A stretch of DNA of 64,000 nt. Source: Septoria linicola (Eukaryota > Ascomycota > Dothideomycetes > Mycosphaerellales > Mycosphaerellaceae). This document shows positions 11,042-21,545 of the stretch, piece by piece. The position numbers and the translations under genes are program-made. Below the pieces are notes generated by a model. The model was not told where the DNA came from. It did not search any database and was given only the letters and a program-made list of their open reading frames with translations. The stretch spans positions 2,418,001-2,482,000 of the forward strand of contig CP099420.1 in the NCBI GenBank assembly GCA_024114885.1, written 5' to 3'. The stretch's first letter is position 1. The number at the start of each line of letters is the position of its first letter.

Positions 11042-11581
11042 TCAGACTCTTGGTAGCTCAATAGCTTCCGCTTCTGTCGGGTTTTGCTTTCCATGCACCC
11101 TCCAGCCAAGCAGAGCCTTGACCACATGCACTGCGCAACAGGCACCGACTAGGAGCACGTCCGTAGCCAAAGTTGCTGCCAGAGCAAAAGCCGTCACGAT
11201 GGCCTTGCCAGCCGTGCCCTCGATCTGCCCAAAAGGTCCGACATTTCTCATCCCGCCAGTCAATCCCGCCCAGAGGCCCACGCCACTTCTGACCCACAAG
11301 AAACGCAGAATCACCCCAATATGACTGCGCTCAGCCTCCAGTCTCGAGAAGTAGCTCGCAAGCAGGTCATGGCAGTCGCCCCTCCAGTTCAGACCCTTCA
11401 ACCCGAGGAATTTTATAGCGGCCACTCCGCTTGCGCATCGTCCAAGTAGTACAATGCCGGTGAAGGAGCAGTACACTAGGAAGATGGCCACGCCTAGGCC
11501 CATGCAATTCCAGTCGCATTCTGTTTCATGATCGCTAGACGACACTGTAGCAGCGACCACTATCGCCGTGACTGTCCTCAT
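11042..11581 (-). CDS. Small multi-TM protein, CxxxC membrane family (member 4)
   Basis: A single exon encodes 179 residues. The short N-terminus (MRTVTAIVVAATVSSSD) could be a signal peptide. TECDWNC follows with cysteines at 22 and 26, then TM1 (GVAIFLVYCSFTGIVLLGRC). The last helix is AFALAATLATDVLLVGACCAV with the family's Asp. The protein ends EAIELPRV, matching DAVELPDV in the gene at 10148. It is the most upstream member of the head-to-tail minus-strand array. Function is unknown. Early parts of the frame show normal coding content and no internal stop. Confidence 0.65.
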   Translation of the reverse strand: MRTVTAIVVAATVSSSDHETECDWNCMGLGVAIFLVYCSFTGIVLLGRCASGVAAIKFLGLKGLNWRGDCHDLLASYFSRLEAERSHIGVILRFLWVRSGVGLWAGLTGGMRNVGPFGQIEGTAGKAIVTAFALAATLATDVLLVGACCAVHVVKALLGWRVHGKQNPTEAEAIELPRV

Positions 11582-12402
11582 AGCAGCCGTCGTGGGCGAA
11601 TATCGCTTTGTTGTTGTGACACTCGTAGTATGCGAATCGATCTAGCCAGTGGTATGTACTTTGAGTGCTCGTTGGCTATCTTAAGCGCTGTCAAGCTTGT
11701 GAATTCGTCCTTTATAGGTCAGACTGCAATAGGAAGCATCGCTGGGCTTGAAAATCTGGCGATGGACACAATCGATTCTTGGTAGCTTTGTGGATAAGCT
11801 CCAGGACGAATTCTTGATATCAAAATGTACACCCCGATGGGACCAGGCTCGCAATAATAAGCTCGTGACCCATTTGCGCTGCCGAGGGCGGCGATCAGCA
11901 GTGGTGACTATGCATTGTAGATGGTTCGAGTTTGGCAGGCCAGGCGGCCAGATGAAGCTGTATGCCTGTTCAATCTAGGGCCAGATCGATGTCGCTGATT
12001 CGTGCGTGGAAGGCGACCACTTTTCACATCTTCTCAATTATCTCTATGTTCAAAAAAAGTAAATACATACAGGAGGGAGCACAAAAGGCTGCTGGATGCG
12101 GCATGGCATGGTCGTCGCGCCCCTCTCGCAGATGAAGACCTTCAGCCGGATCTCATTCTCGTGCTGTGCAGGTCCTTGTTCCCCTTGGTCGTATGCCCTG
12201 CCCAATGTTCCATGTCTATGCGGAAACGCTTCACGCGTTATTCTTACAGTGTCCCATCCATAAGAACGCCGGACCACTGCGCCTTCGGATACAGCTGCAA
12301 TCATGCTGCCGTTGTTCTGACGCTGCTGCTACTGGCGGCTGTTGTGGTCTCCCTCATCCCCGAATGATCATCGCTTTTCTCGTCTTCGTCCGGATCATCT
12401 AG
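11582..12402. other. Intergenic, no gene recognised
   Basis: This 821 bp stretch lies between array member 4 and VRG4. ORFs of up to 121 codons at 12002-12367 have no family features. The first part is the likely promoter of the 11042 gene. Confidence 0.4.
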
Positions 12403-13699
12403 TCATGACTTCAACGAATCCTTCATGCTCTGCGAACTTGCGCTAGTGGGAAGCACAGGGTCCTTGCTCTTGCTCGCCCACACTTTGGACAGAGTAAAGA
12501 CCATACCGGAAACAAATCCAACGAAGATGGCGGACACACTGGCCAGGGTGACCGGTGCATCGAAGAAGACCAGACCTGAAATGGCCAAAGGGAGCTTGTT
12601 CAGGGCGCCGACCATGGAGTAAGTGGTGGAAGAAGTGACACGCACGCACCAGGCGCTGGTGTAGCTGATGAAGATACTGCTGAGGCCGGTGAAGATCATG
12701 GCGGCAATCATGAGCTGCTGTCGTCCGGGAGGGAAGTTGACCGCGAGATTGGCGGCGGACCAGTCTTCGAGGAGGAGCGAGGCGATGAGGAGGATGGGGA
12801 TGGAGAGCAGGTTGTTGTAGTACATGGCTGTAGGCATGTTAGCTTGACTACAAGAGAAGTGAGAGAATGAGACCGACTGTCAAAGTCCTTGAAGTTGGTC
12901 AGCTTGATCCGCTTGCGCATGCCGAGCACGTAGCCGGCGGAGCAGACGCAGTTGAAGGCCATCCAGAGGTAGCCGGCGTTGAGGGTGGCGATCTTCTCTG
13001 CGGCCTCACCGGTAACAGCAGTGCCGCTGTGGGAAGCCAGAGCGTGCGTGATGTCTGCCCAGGCGGCGATGATGCTGCTCAATACCATCAGGCCGAAGCT
13101 CAGCAAGGCCATGCCCGTGACGGATCCGCCAAACCACAGCACTTCGCCATAGGCAATCAAGATGATGGTCAAGTTCTTGAAGATGGTGTAGACGGGAATG
13201 CTGAGGAACTGCAGGGCCTTGATCGAGGTGTAGATCATGCCAATCAGTAGCAGTGACACGGGGAACCATTTGCGGGCCTCGTCGACGTTGAAGTTGCGAT
13301 ACGTGATGAAGCCCATGGCCTTGCCCGTTGAGATGGCCACTATGCACACAATCGCCTAGACATGGACCCTCCGTTAGCCTTTGCCCATCCCTGCCAATTG
13401 TCCTCGTGTTGCAGAAAGTCTAGTATATATCGGTAGACAGATGGTGTGGGTGTTCATACCTGCACTGCCAGCAAGAAAAAGCTCAAATTCCACCCGGTGC
13501 CATTGACACAGTATTTGTTCGACACGGTCATGAGGATACTGCTCCCGCAATATGCCAAAATGGAGAACATGGGGTTGTTCACCACCGATGAAGGGGCCGA
13601 CATGGTGGGCGCAACAGGACGCGGTTCTGCTTCCAAGGTTCCGTGGGGCTGTCTGTCGCCGAGCTCGATGGTGTAGTCGCGCTTCTTGTCGTCGGCCAT
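12403..13699 (-). CDS. VRG4: Golgi GDP-mannose transporter
   Basis: Minus-strand exons 13460-13699, 12878-13355 and 12403-12827 give 380 residues. The start MADDKKRDYTIELG matches fungal GmtA/Vrg4 proteins, so the in-frame upstream Met codons are rejected. Ten hydrophobic helices are visible. Signature motifs are CGSSILMTVSNKY, ARKWFPVSLLLIGMIYTS, the nucleotide-sugar-contacting MYYNN at 241-245, and VGALNKLP with GALNK at 313-317, the known GDP-mannose-binding motif. The transporter exchanges GDP-mannose for GMP and feeds N-/O-mannosylation and GPI-inositolceramide mannosylation in the Golgi. The second intron (50 bp) uses the donor GTCGGT, a weak but in-frame choice giving the conserved DTMYYNN join. 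Confidence 0.95.
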
Positions 13700-14365
13700 G
13701 TACAGGGACGAATCCGAAGGTGGTCGTGCAGATGCTGATGCTGCTGGACTCCTACTAGTTGTAAGGGGTGTCGCCCGGCTCCACGGTCTGCTCGGCCCTA
13801 TCGAACGCTGTACGCCGATGAAGGTCGTCGTCGTGAAGATCGTGAGCGCAATGCGCGGAAGGAGCGATGGAGAATCGCGTGAATGTGAATGGGTGGTATA
13901 ACAGTCTACACGAAAGGCAGGAATTATGGTGAAGACGACACTCTGCAAGTCGCAGTGAGAGATTCGGCGGCCATCCCTTCTTCTCCGATCTCATCAATCA
14001 CGCCTCCCTCGGACGCGCAAGCAAGCCAGAAACTAATTCTATGTACACCTCTCACTTGCATGTGAACACAATGATCCATTCACCCATGCGCCCCATGCAT
14101 GATGCATGGTCCGCGCATCAGACGCTGAACCCTTCAATGTCCATCAGAAGCTTCTTCTAACCAGCACGTGTCGCCTTGGAAGGCATCCCCAAGGGCTTGC
14201 CGACTTCTTGAACGCTTCCATTGCTGATCTTACCCCGATTGGGCCGACGTGTTTCACCTTTCTTCCGAAGGCGCCCTCCTCTTGCACTAGTCACTGCACG
14301 CAATCTTCAACCACACATTGACGAATCTGATTGCAGGAAATCACAACACTTCACAGAAGTTCAAC
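13700..14365. promoter_or_regulatory. Divergent promoter region VRG4 / phosducin-like gene
   Basis: This 666 bp stretch lies between divergent starts. An open minus frame continues upstream of the VRG4 ATG to 13948 but is Arg/Ser/Thr-rich and not conserved. Around 14086-14108 there is a cluster of ATGCAT/GCATG repeats (cccatgcatgatgcatgg). No gene is seen. Confidence 0.4.
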
Positions 14366-15001
14366 ATGGCCGCACAATTAGATGCAAAAGTTGCACACGT
14401 CCTCGACTCAAGGCAAGCTACCCATGACTCCGACGATGAAGACGCGTTGATCGCAGAACTTGAAGACGATGAAGACACACAATTCTCCGCGTTGCGAGAA
14501 CAACGCCTTCAGCAACTGCATCAAGAAGTCAGTCGTGCCAAGCGCATGAAAGAAACATCCCATGGCACTTACCAAGAGATCAAATCCGAAGAAAATCTCA
14601 TGTCCATTTCGACATCGGAGAAACTATGCATTATCCACTTCATGAAACCCGACTTCAATCGCTGCGGATACATGGACTCCAAACTTGCCATTCTTGCCGA
14701 AAAGCACTTCGATACGAGATTCGTGTCCATCAATGTCGACAATGCTCCTTTTCTGGTCGTGAAGCTGGGCATCAAGGTCTTGCCGTGTGTGATCGCGTTC
14801 AAGGATGGGGTGTCAGTCGACAGGATTATTGGCTTTGAGGGCATCGGCTATAAGCCGGATTCGTTCACGACGAGCGAGCTGGAAGCAAGGCTACTGCAGA
14901 GTGGTGTGCTGGTGCGATCGAAGATGAATGATGAAGATGACCGGAGGCGCGCGAGGAAGGCAGAGCAGGAGAGAGAGGAGGTGTGGGATTCGGATGAGTG
15001 A
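14366..15001 (+). CDS. PLP1: Phosducin-like protein (Plp1/TXNDC9 type)
   Basis: A single exon encodes 211 residues from ATG 14366 (MAAQLDAKVAHVLDS); an in-frame ATG at 14318 is less likely. An acidic N-terminal helix (DSDDEDALIAELEDDED) is followed by a thioredoxin-fold domain: CIIHFMKPDFNRCGYMDSKL, then RFVSINVDNAPFLVVKLGIKVLPCVIAFKDG, whose cis-Pro loop LPCVIAF is typical. The redox CxxC is replaced by FNRCGYMD, as in TXNDC9-class proteins. The C-terminus is charged and ends EVWDSDE. The family acts with the CCT chaperonin in beta-tubulin and actin folding; that role is inferred from homology. Confidence 0.88.
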   Translation: MAAQLDAKVAHVLDSRQATHDSDDEDALIAELEDDEDTQFSALREQRLQQLHQEVSRAKRMKETSHGTYQEIKSEENLMSISTSEKLCIIHFMKPDFNRCGYMDSKLAILAEKHFDTRFVSINVDNAPFLVVKLGIKVLPCVIAFKDGVSVDRIIGFEGIGYKPDSFTTSELEARLLQSGVLVRSKMNDEDDRRRARKAEQEREEVWDSDE

Positions 15002-15749
15002 GGGCGCATTTCTACGAAGATGGAAAACGGCGATTGAACGTCGAAGAAGCATCGCTCAACACGGAGGTTAGCCTTCCGTGCTTACTGAGCTCATGCAATT
15101 CCCTTCAGGCTTCCACACGTTTTCGACAAGCGATTTCCTTGAGTCATGCACATCCACTTGTCATGGCCGCTCGACTCCAAGAAGAACAAATGTATACCGC
15201 CCCATGCTGGCTTCTACTCTTATGCACTGGTATTCCTGCTGACCGGGCGCGCACGACTCGAAGTGGCTCGCATTTCCCACTATCTGGAATGCGCAATGAC
15301 TGGCAGCTCCCTCTTGTGGGTGCACCGGCTCCTGTCATATGCCATATCTCTAGAGGGACTCTTCAATCTTGTGTCCGCATTTCCAGTACATCGGACATAC
15401 AAGCTGTGGAGTCGCGCACCGGCGATAGCAGACAGAAATACCTACAGTCATCACATCTGCGTTCGCATGGGATCGTCATTGGACCCAACAACGTATGGCT
15501 GTGTGCCAGATACTGAACCAAATAAGCCACATAGTCCCATGCGCATCTTGCTGAGCTGTATCAGTACCATGGGTTCGGCTCAATGCTGCCCACGTAGCAT
15601 CTCAGTCTTGGCATGATCTCGACAACTGCGAACAACGATCTGACTCTTGACTGTCGCTACCACGTTCTCACAGGGAAGGACTCTGGCGTCGTGTCTCGGC
15701 TCATTGGCGCTCATAAATCACGAGCACATCAGTCCTTGAATCAGATTAG
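15002..15749. other. Intergenic, no gene supported
   Basis: This 748 bp stretch contains overlapping ORFs at 14998-15516 and 15146-15616. Their composition (scattered Cys/Ser/His, no domain) argues against coding. The end is the likely promoter of the 15750 gene. Confidence 0.35.
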
Positions 15750-16268
15750 ATGGAAGCTCGAAGTCTACAATGCTCGCTGCGAGAGCCTGCAGACAACTCC
15801 TCCGCTCACATAACGCTCGGTCATTGCATTGGACTGTCAATCATCCTCTTCGTCGCTTGGCTGCTCCTTCCTCTGGCTTTTTCCTTCAACTCGACAATCC
15901 TCCAGGTCGCATACTGCGATCTCTGCAAACCATCCGACCCTCGCGCCGAATCGCGCACGACACGATGCATTATCAGATGCACCCTGATTCTCCCATTCTT
16001 GGTCGGCGCAGCGGGCACGTTTGCAGTAGCCTTCACGCAGCTTCATGATCAGAACGACGCCACACGTGGACTGAAGTCTAGTGTCATCGCTTTTGTCGGG
16101 ACCATGGGACTGGAGATCCTCGTGAGCTTAGGCACTTGCATTGTGCTCAGAGAAAGGCATGCGCTCGTGGAAGGCAAATTTTGTCGGAACAAAAGACCAC
16201 CAGCGAGTACTGAGAGCATTGGAGATGAGGACTTTCCGCGGGCGGACTCGGCTCTCACGGCTGCGTAA
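15750..16268 (+). CDS. Small multi-TM hypothetical protein
   Basis: This frame of 172 codons has three or four hydrophobic helices: CIGLSIILFVAWLLLPLAF, CTLILPFLVGAAGTFAVAF and VIAFVGTMGLEILVSLGTCI. A CDLC pair lies between TM1 and TM2. The cytosol-like tail is basic, then Pro/Glu/Asp-rich. Size, topology and an acidic residue inside the last helix (GLEILV) recall the minus-strand CxxxC proteins at 8.3-11.6 kb. The cysteine motif is displaced and the similarity is only topological. It could be a diverged relative or unrelated. The start could also lie downstream or in an upstream exon. Confidence 0.5.
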   Translation: MEARSLQCSLREPADNSSAHITLGHCIGLSIILFVAWLLLPLAFSFNSTILQVAYCDLCKPSDPRAESRTTRCIIRCTLILPFLVGAAGTFAVAFTQLHDQNDATRGLKSSVIAFVGTMGLEILVSLGTCIVLRERHALVEGKFCRNKRPPASTESIGDEDFPRADSALTAA

Positions 16269-16484
16269 GAGTCGCCCATCAGTGCAGACCAGGTTGAGGA
16301 AAATAGGAAGAGATCTCAATCCGCGCGGACGCGGGTCAGTCATATTCAGTACAAGATGCAGCGAAGCCGAGGGACAGACATTGGCACGAATCTATGTTCG
16401 CTCTCCTGATAGCATCACAGAACAAGGAATACAGTCGTGCCACGCTGCATGAATCGCTCTATTCAGCAAAGCCTTTCCGAAACC

Positions 16485-18197
16485 TCAGAGATCAAGCCTA
16501 TCACTCTTTCCCGCGACTTCGACACTCCCGGTCCTCTCCTCACTCAGATGCTCCAGAGCTTTCCTTCTCACAGCCTCATTATCAAACGCCGCTCTGGAAT
16601 GGAAGACCTGCTCCATTTCTTCCAGAGATTTGCCTTTCGTCTCCTTGAAGAAGAACCACACGAAGATGGCCATGATGATGTCCAGGCAGGCGTAGAAGAG
16701 GAACGTGTACGAGCCCCAGGCCGCGATCATATAAGGCGTTACCAGGGAAAAGAGGAAGTTGAAGAGCCTGGATCAAGTTAGCAGAAAAGTCTTGCCACAA
16801 GCTGGACTGCGCCTGTGCTCACCATTGAGTTGCGACTCCAGTCGATGTGCCGATTTCTCGAATCCGGGATGGGAAGATCTAAGGCCGATCAATCATTGAG
16901 CCTCTATTCGGCTGAGATTGGACAGAACATACCTCAGCAGTGTACGGCCACGGCAATGGACCCCACGAGAACTGATAGACAGAGTTTGTCAGGAAGATCA
17001 GCGCAACTGTGGCAATACCAGCACCCGTGGTCTGGTTGTTGACGGGAGCCGGCGTGGTATTATTGACCACTGTCACAAGAATGAACAAGACCGACATGAT
17101 CAAGGCAGAGACATAAAGCGTCGGCTTTCTGTTCCACCACTCCGAGAAGACGAAGATATAAGTCGCCACCGTGACAAACTTCTCTGCGCCGAAAAGTCCT
17201 GTGATCAGCAGGTTCTTGTCTCCAGATCCAACCAGCAGCTTGAAGAACTGTGGACCAAAGTACGCCAGTGCTGTCATACCAGTACATTGTTGGCCCAGGA
17301 ACACTCCGAAAGCAAGTCCGAGGCGGTATCGGTTCGCAGGCTCGAGTAACTCGCGCTTCTTAAAGCCTTCGGAAGCTCGAAACTCTTCAGCAACGCCAGC
17401 CAAAATCTCATTGAACTCAGCCTTGACCTCCGGACCACTGTCGGCGCGCATCCAAATCAAAGCCTCCCAAGCCTCTTCATTCCTACCTTTCTTCACAAGC
17501 CATCGGATCGACTCTCTTTGCCAGAACAGCCCAACCGCCAAGACAGCAGCCGGAACGATCTGCAACCCGACAGGAATCTGCCATTGCGCTGAGCTGGTCG
17601 GCATATTATGCACAGTAGCATAGTCGACCCAATAAGAGATCAGTACACCTGCCGCGAAGAGTAATTGCATCCCAGAACCAAGTTTTCCGCGGATCTCTTT
17701 CGGTGCTTGTTCTGCATTATAGCTCGGAACCACAGCCGTCGCAGATCCCAGGCCAAGTCCTGAAACGAATCGACCAAGATAGAAGCATACCAGAGAGTGC
17801 GACGGAATGACTTGCAAAATCACGCCGGTGATGAAGATTAGACAAGCAATCTGCACTGTCGTCTTCCGGCCAAACTTCTCACTAATGGGGAAGATGGCCA
17901 ATGCAGCCAGAAACGCCCCGACGTTCTGCAGCGACACCATCACTGCAGACACAGTCGTGTTATCGGTATAGCCAAAATCTCGCTTATAGCTAGCCATGGT
18001 GAGCACACCACCTAGACCACACATGTCGTTAGCACTTGAGGCTGAAAATGAAATAAGCTTTCCCAAGAAGACGCCAGGCACATGAACATACCAACGATAC
18101 CCGTGTCATAACCAAACAAGAACCCGGCGGTGCAGATGAAGAAGCCGAAGAAGTATGCTCGGAAGGCGCCGAGGCGTGTGCCTTGGAGTTTGGCCAT
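16485..18197 (-). CDS. MFS sugar/quinate-type transporter
   Basis: Four minus-strand exons (18092-18197, 16933-18011, 16823-16878, 16485-16767) give 507 residues, normal for the sugar porter family. The introns are 80, 54 and 55 bp. Family marks in order: GFLFGYDTGIVGGVLTM in TM1; the loop EKFGRKTT; GRFVSGLGLGSATAVVPSYNAE; the PESxRWL equivalent QRESIRWLVKKGR; TALAYFGPQFF in the second half; the conserved join WPYTAEIFPSRIREIG across the third exon; and the C-terminal KETKGKSLEEMEQVF. The resemblance is closest to fungal quinate permease (QutD/Qa-Y) and related hexose porters, but substrate cannot be fixed from sequence. The Zn2Cys6 gene upstream on the same strand is a candidate regulator by position only. 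Confidence 0.92.
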
Positions 18198-19146
18198 GTT
18201 GATTGCTCGGACCTAGTTGTGCGCAAAACGTTCAGGGTGAGAATCACAAGTCCATAGAGTGCATTCCAGGCTGGAAAGTCTGAAACAACGAGGATCATGC
18301 AGTTAGAGACATGAAGAATTATTCTACCAAGCAGCACAAGCAGCAGCTACACTTGCTCGCTCCTGCACTGGTACCGCTACGCGCGAAACGCAGCAAATGA
18401 GCTACGGACGTGTAGCCACATCTGTATCACGCAAAAGCACGCCATAGCGAGCACCCGATCTGTCCGTGGTGCGTACAGGATCAAGCTGATGACATGGTAT
18501 GCAAAGCAGTGTACGCCGAGCGGTATCAGAAGTGCACCCTCGCACGGTGGAGAGGGAGCAGGAGCACAAGGATCGCAATGTGGAGAAGTGGACCCGATGT
18601 TGTTGTTGCCGTTGTTGTTGTTGTTGTTGTTGTCGTTGATGAGATGTGGTACGGTCGGTCGCCTGCCCGATCGGCCGAGATGTATGTATGTTGTATCTAT
18701 GTTTGAAGAGAAAGGTCTACGTAGTGTAGTAGTATAGTGAGTCTATGCGTGTATGCGTGTGTATCATTGTTCTGATGAGTTGGTTTGCTTAGTCCTTCGC
18801 TCAGCGAAGTTCTCGGACCTGCAGCCTTGGCGGCTGCGGCTGCGTAGCCACGTTATTGATTGCGAGGCGGCAAGTCGGTATGCTCCACGGAGATGTGTTT
18901 TTCTCTTGACTAGTTGAGGTATTTCCGAGCCGCGTGTAATGGGCCGCGGAAGTGGTCTCGATTCTGCGCAGCAATTTCAGTCTGAAAAGCTGTAGTGTCA
19001 GAGGCCGCTCCTTTGTTGGTGCTGGTGCTGGATCGGGTTGACGCAATGTCGGCGCACGCATATTCTGATGCTTCTTCTTACTGACACTCACCTCGAGGTC
19101 ATGTGACCAGAGCCACATGTCGCTCGCCTCAGTGTATGAAGTGCAG
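18198..19146. other. Intergenic with a TTG microsatellite
   Basis: This 949 bp stretch lies between the transporter start and the 3' end of the transcription factor. It is likely the transporter promoter plus a 3' UTR. It contains the TTG-repeat tract near 18600 and GT/GTAT-rich sequence near 18740-18770. No gene is supported. Confidence 0.5.
18599..18638. repeat. Imperfect (TTG)n microsatellite
   Basis: About 40 bp of TTG units is interrupted by single C changes (ttgttgttgccgttgttg and on). It sits about 400 bp upstream of the MFS transporter start and about 500 bp beyond the 3' end of the Zn2Cys6 gene. Confidence 0.9.
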
Positions 19147-21545
19147 CTAGCTCATGTGATGACAGCCTCTAGGTTTGACTCTCACTTCAACGCCCAGGCC
19201 GCCAGGCGTGTCGATGAGAGCGCTTTGAATGCGTTTCAGGATCTTGCAGTCTTCCTTGCAGATTGGCGACAGGCTGGACAGCCTTTCTAGAGAATCGATC
19301 GTTTGCTCATATGCAAGCTGCAGAAATGATCGCGATGTCAGGTGGCTAAGTCTCTTGCTGCGATGGACCGCAGTGAGGAGGAGCAAGTCGTGGAACTGGT
19401 CGTGAACAGGAGAGAGCATGCTTCCCCTGAAGGTCGAAGCGAAGATTCCATCAAAGGCCACGAGCTTCTGCCGTATGGCCTGTGTGCATAGCTCTGCCAA
19501 GCGTGTTATCTCATCTTCGCCAGAAGCCTTTGCCAGAGTGTCGACCGCGACAAGGATGTGTTGCTCTGACATTGGTCGTGCGAGGCCTTTGGCATCTTTC
19601 AGACAGGTCTGCAAGTCCATGCCGTGTGCCAGTCCTGGCGAGATGTGTAGGACATAGTCGAGGAATGGAAGCATCAGACTCAATTTGAGCGTCCAGTACT
19701 TGTGTCTGAGATGTGCGAGAGCGGCGGAGGTGGACGGAGCATCGCGATCGTCGTCCCAATGAAGGTCTTTCGGAAGATTCGTGCGCCACTTTTGTAGGTA
19801 AGTTGCGTATTGCTTGACAGTATCATTCAAATAGGAAGAACCACGGCCGGCAACACCTTTCCCATAGAGGTCCTCTACTCGACTTTGGAGGGCGTGCAGC
19901 TCACACAATGCTACGCTGACCTGACACCCGATTCTTTCATCGTCCAACGCCATATCAGCAACAGTGTACGGCCTCGGCAACAAGCCAGCTAGGCGGTGCA
20001 GGCCACTCGTGGGCAAGCGCAATTCCGGTGGCACATGAGCCTCCAGCTGGAGACAGCTCCAAGCTGCTAGGAGGACTTGTCCATCGCGAGAATTTCGGTT
20101 GGGTGTAGATTGTCGACATAGCTCTTGCGCAAAACCGTTACGCTGAACCAGATACAGCAGTACACGACCAGCCATTGAGAACCAGCTGGCACCTTCTGCG
20201 ACCCGGCCGATCTCGACTTTGTACATTCCTGCCAGCAGGAACATTTGCGCATGCTGTAGGTCGCTGCCGTCCATGTGAGTCGACATGACTTTCACTGCTT
20301 CGCTGTAGTATAGCACTCCAGGTAGTCGTCGGGCTGTACTGCCATCAGGCGATTGGCGCTGGGAGGCATTGTCACGGGTGGTCGCGCCCAATGCTAATAT
20401 GAGAAGGGCAATGGCATTCTCGGGAGACCGCTCAATCTGCTGCTTGCGACGAGCAGTCGTAGAGGGAGAGCCAGTCCGCCTCCTCTTAGCAGGTCTCTCG
20501 GGCTCATCTTCTGAGTCTGTATATATGGCAGGACTCCTTAGCGTATCAGAGGCATATTTGTAACGGAATCTTTCCATCAGCGAGGTCAACCTGCTGTGGT
20601 TCAAGAATGGCTGTAGGGTATGGATCTTGGCGAGAAAGGCACCGTGAAGGACATCGATTGTGGCCAATGTCATATTGTCAACATCTCCGTCCGTTGGCTT
20701 GGCCATGTCTGACCATGGAGGATGTGTCTCCTCCGCTCTCTCAACATAGGCCTCATCGACTGTTGTTCTCGAAGCCATGAATAGTTTGCGGACCTCGGGC
20801 CAGAGTAGTATTGACCTCGCTGGCTGCGCGATCATCCTCCCCGATAGCACTGGTGATTCAGCCACAAGACCTGCCAGATCATGACCCGCTTGACCGGTTT
20901 CCAGGTCCCTGGTTATCAACGGGCTGACTTTGATGTACTCCTCTAGACTTCCAATCTTGGCGGTCAGCGCCTGGAGACTGTCTGCATGCGTCGTCATCCA
21001 CGATAACAAATATTCGACTACTTTGTCGACCTTCGTCGGCATCGATGGTTTATAATGACATTCCAGTTGATTGCTGCTGCAAAAGGTGCATCTGTTTCAA
21101 GGACAAAAATCAGAAAGTCTCAAAAGCGGCTATGCGTCACGAATGACTCTATCGTACAAGCCATTGCTCAGCAGATGCACGACTGTTGGAGGGACATTTT
21201 CGATGAGGACAGGCACTCTGTGCATTGCTTTACTCACGGTTCGCCCTCGTCGCATCGTTGCTTCCTGATACGACAAGACTCGCATGCCTGCGTCGCTCGC
21301 GGTCTGCGCGACTTGCCAATCGATCCCTCCACAGGCGATATGCTCGCAGAAGCGTTCACTGGCGCTGAAGGAGGATGAGTAGCGTTTGTTACCAGAGCAG
21401 TCGCTGGCGGGGCAAGGCTTGCAGTCTCGTAATAGGCCGTTGGGGCGGGCGGTGGCCCTGTGTTAGACGGCCAGTAGTCCACAGTTGGTGCTTGATGCCA
21501 TTGAAAGGGCTGATGGACTGGATAGTAGTAGTGACCGGTAGACAT
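19147..21545 (-). CDS. Zn(II)2Cys6 fungal transcription factor
   Basis: Exons 21238-21545 and 19147-21091 with a 146 bp intron (GTGAGT...ACAG) give 750 residues. The splice joins the zinc cluster perfectly: cysteines at 88, 91, 98, 104, 107 and 114 (C-x2-C-x6-C-x5-C-x2-C-x6-C), with the basic loop RIRKQR. A heptad-like linker follows (KVDKVVEYLLSWM...LQALTAKIGSLEEY), suitable for dimerisation. Residues about 240-640 form the all-helical fungal-specific regulatory domain. Near 190 there is a basic patch (ERPAKRRRTGSPSTTARRK) that may be a nuclear signal. The N-terminal 80 residues are Pro/Ala/Tyr-rich. The target pathway is unknown; it lies head-to-tail with the MFS transporter. Confidence 0.92.

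Noticed and set aside
12867..13250. Plus-strand ORF of 127 codons inside VRG4
   Set aside because: It is antisense to conserved VRG4 helices; composition (Gly/Val/Asp-rich) follows from the complement.
15146..15616. ORF of 156 codons with two weak hydrophobic patches
   Set aside because: No domain, overlaps other ORFs of the same quality, and the composition is Cys/Ser/His-rich noise. I could not support it as an exon of the 15750 gene.
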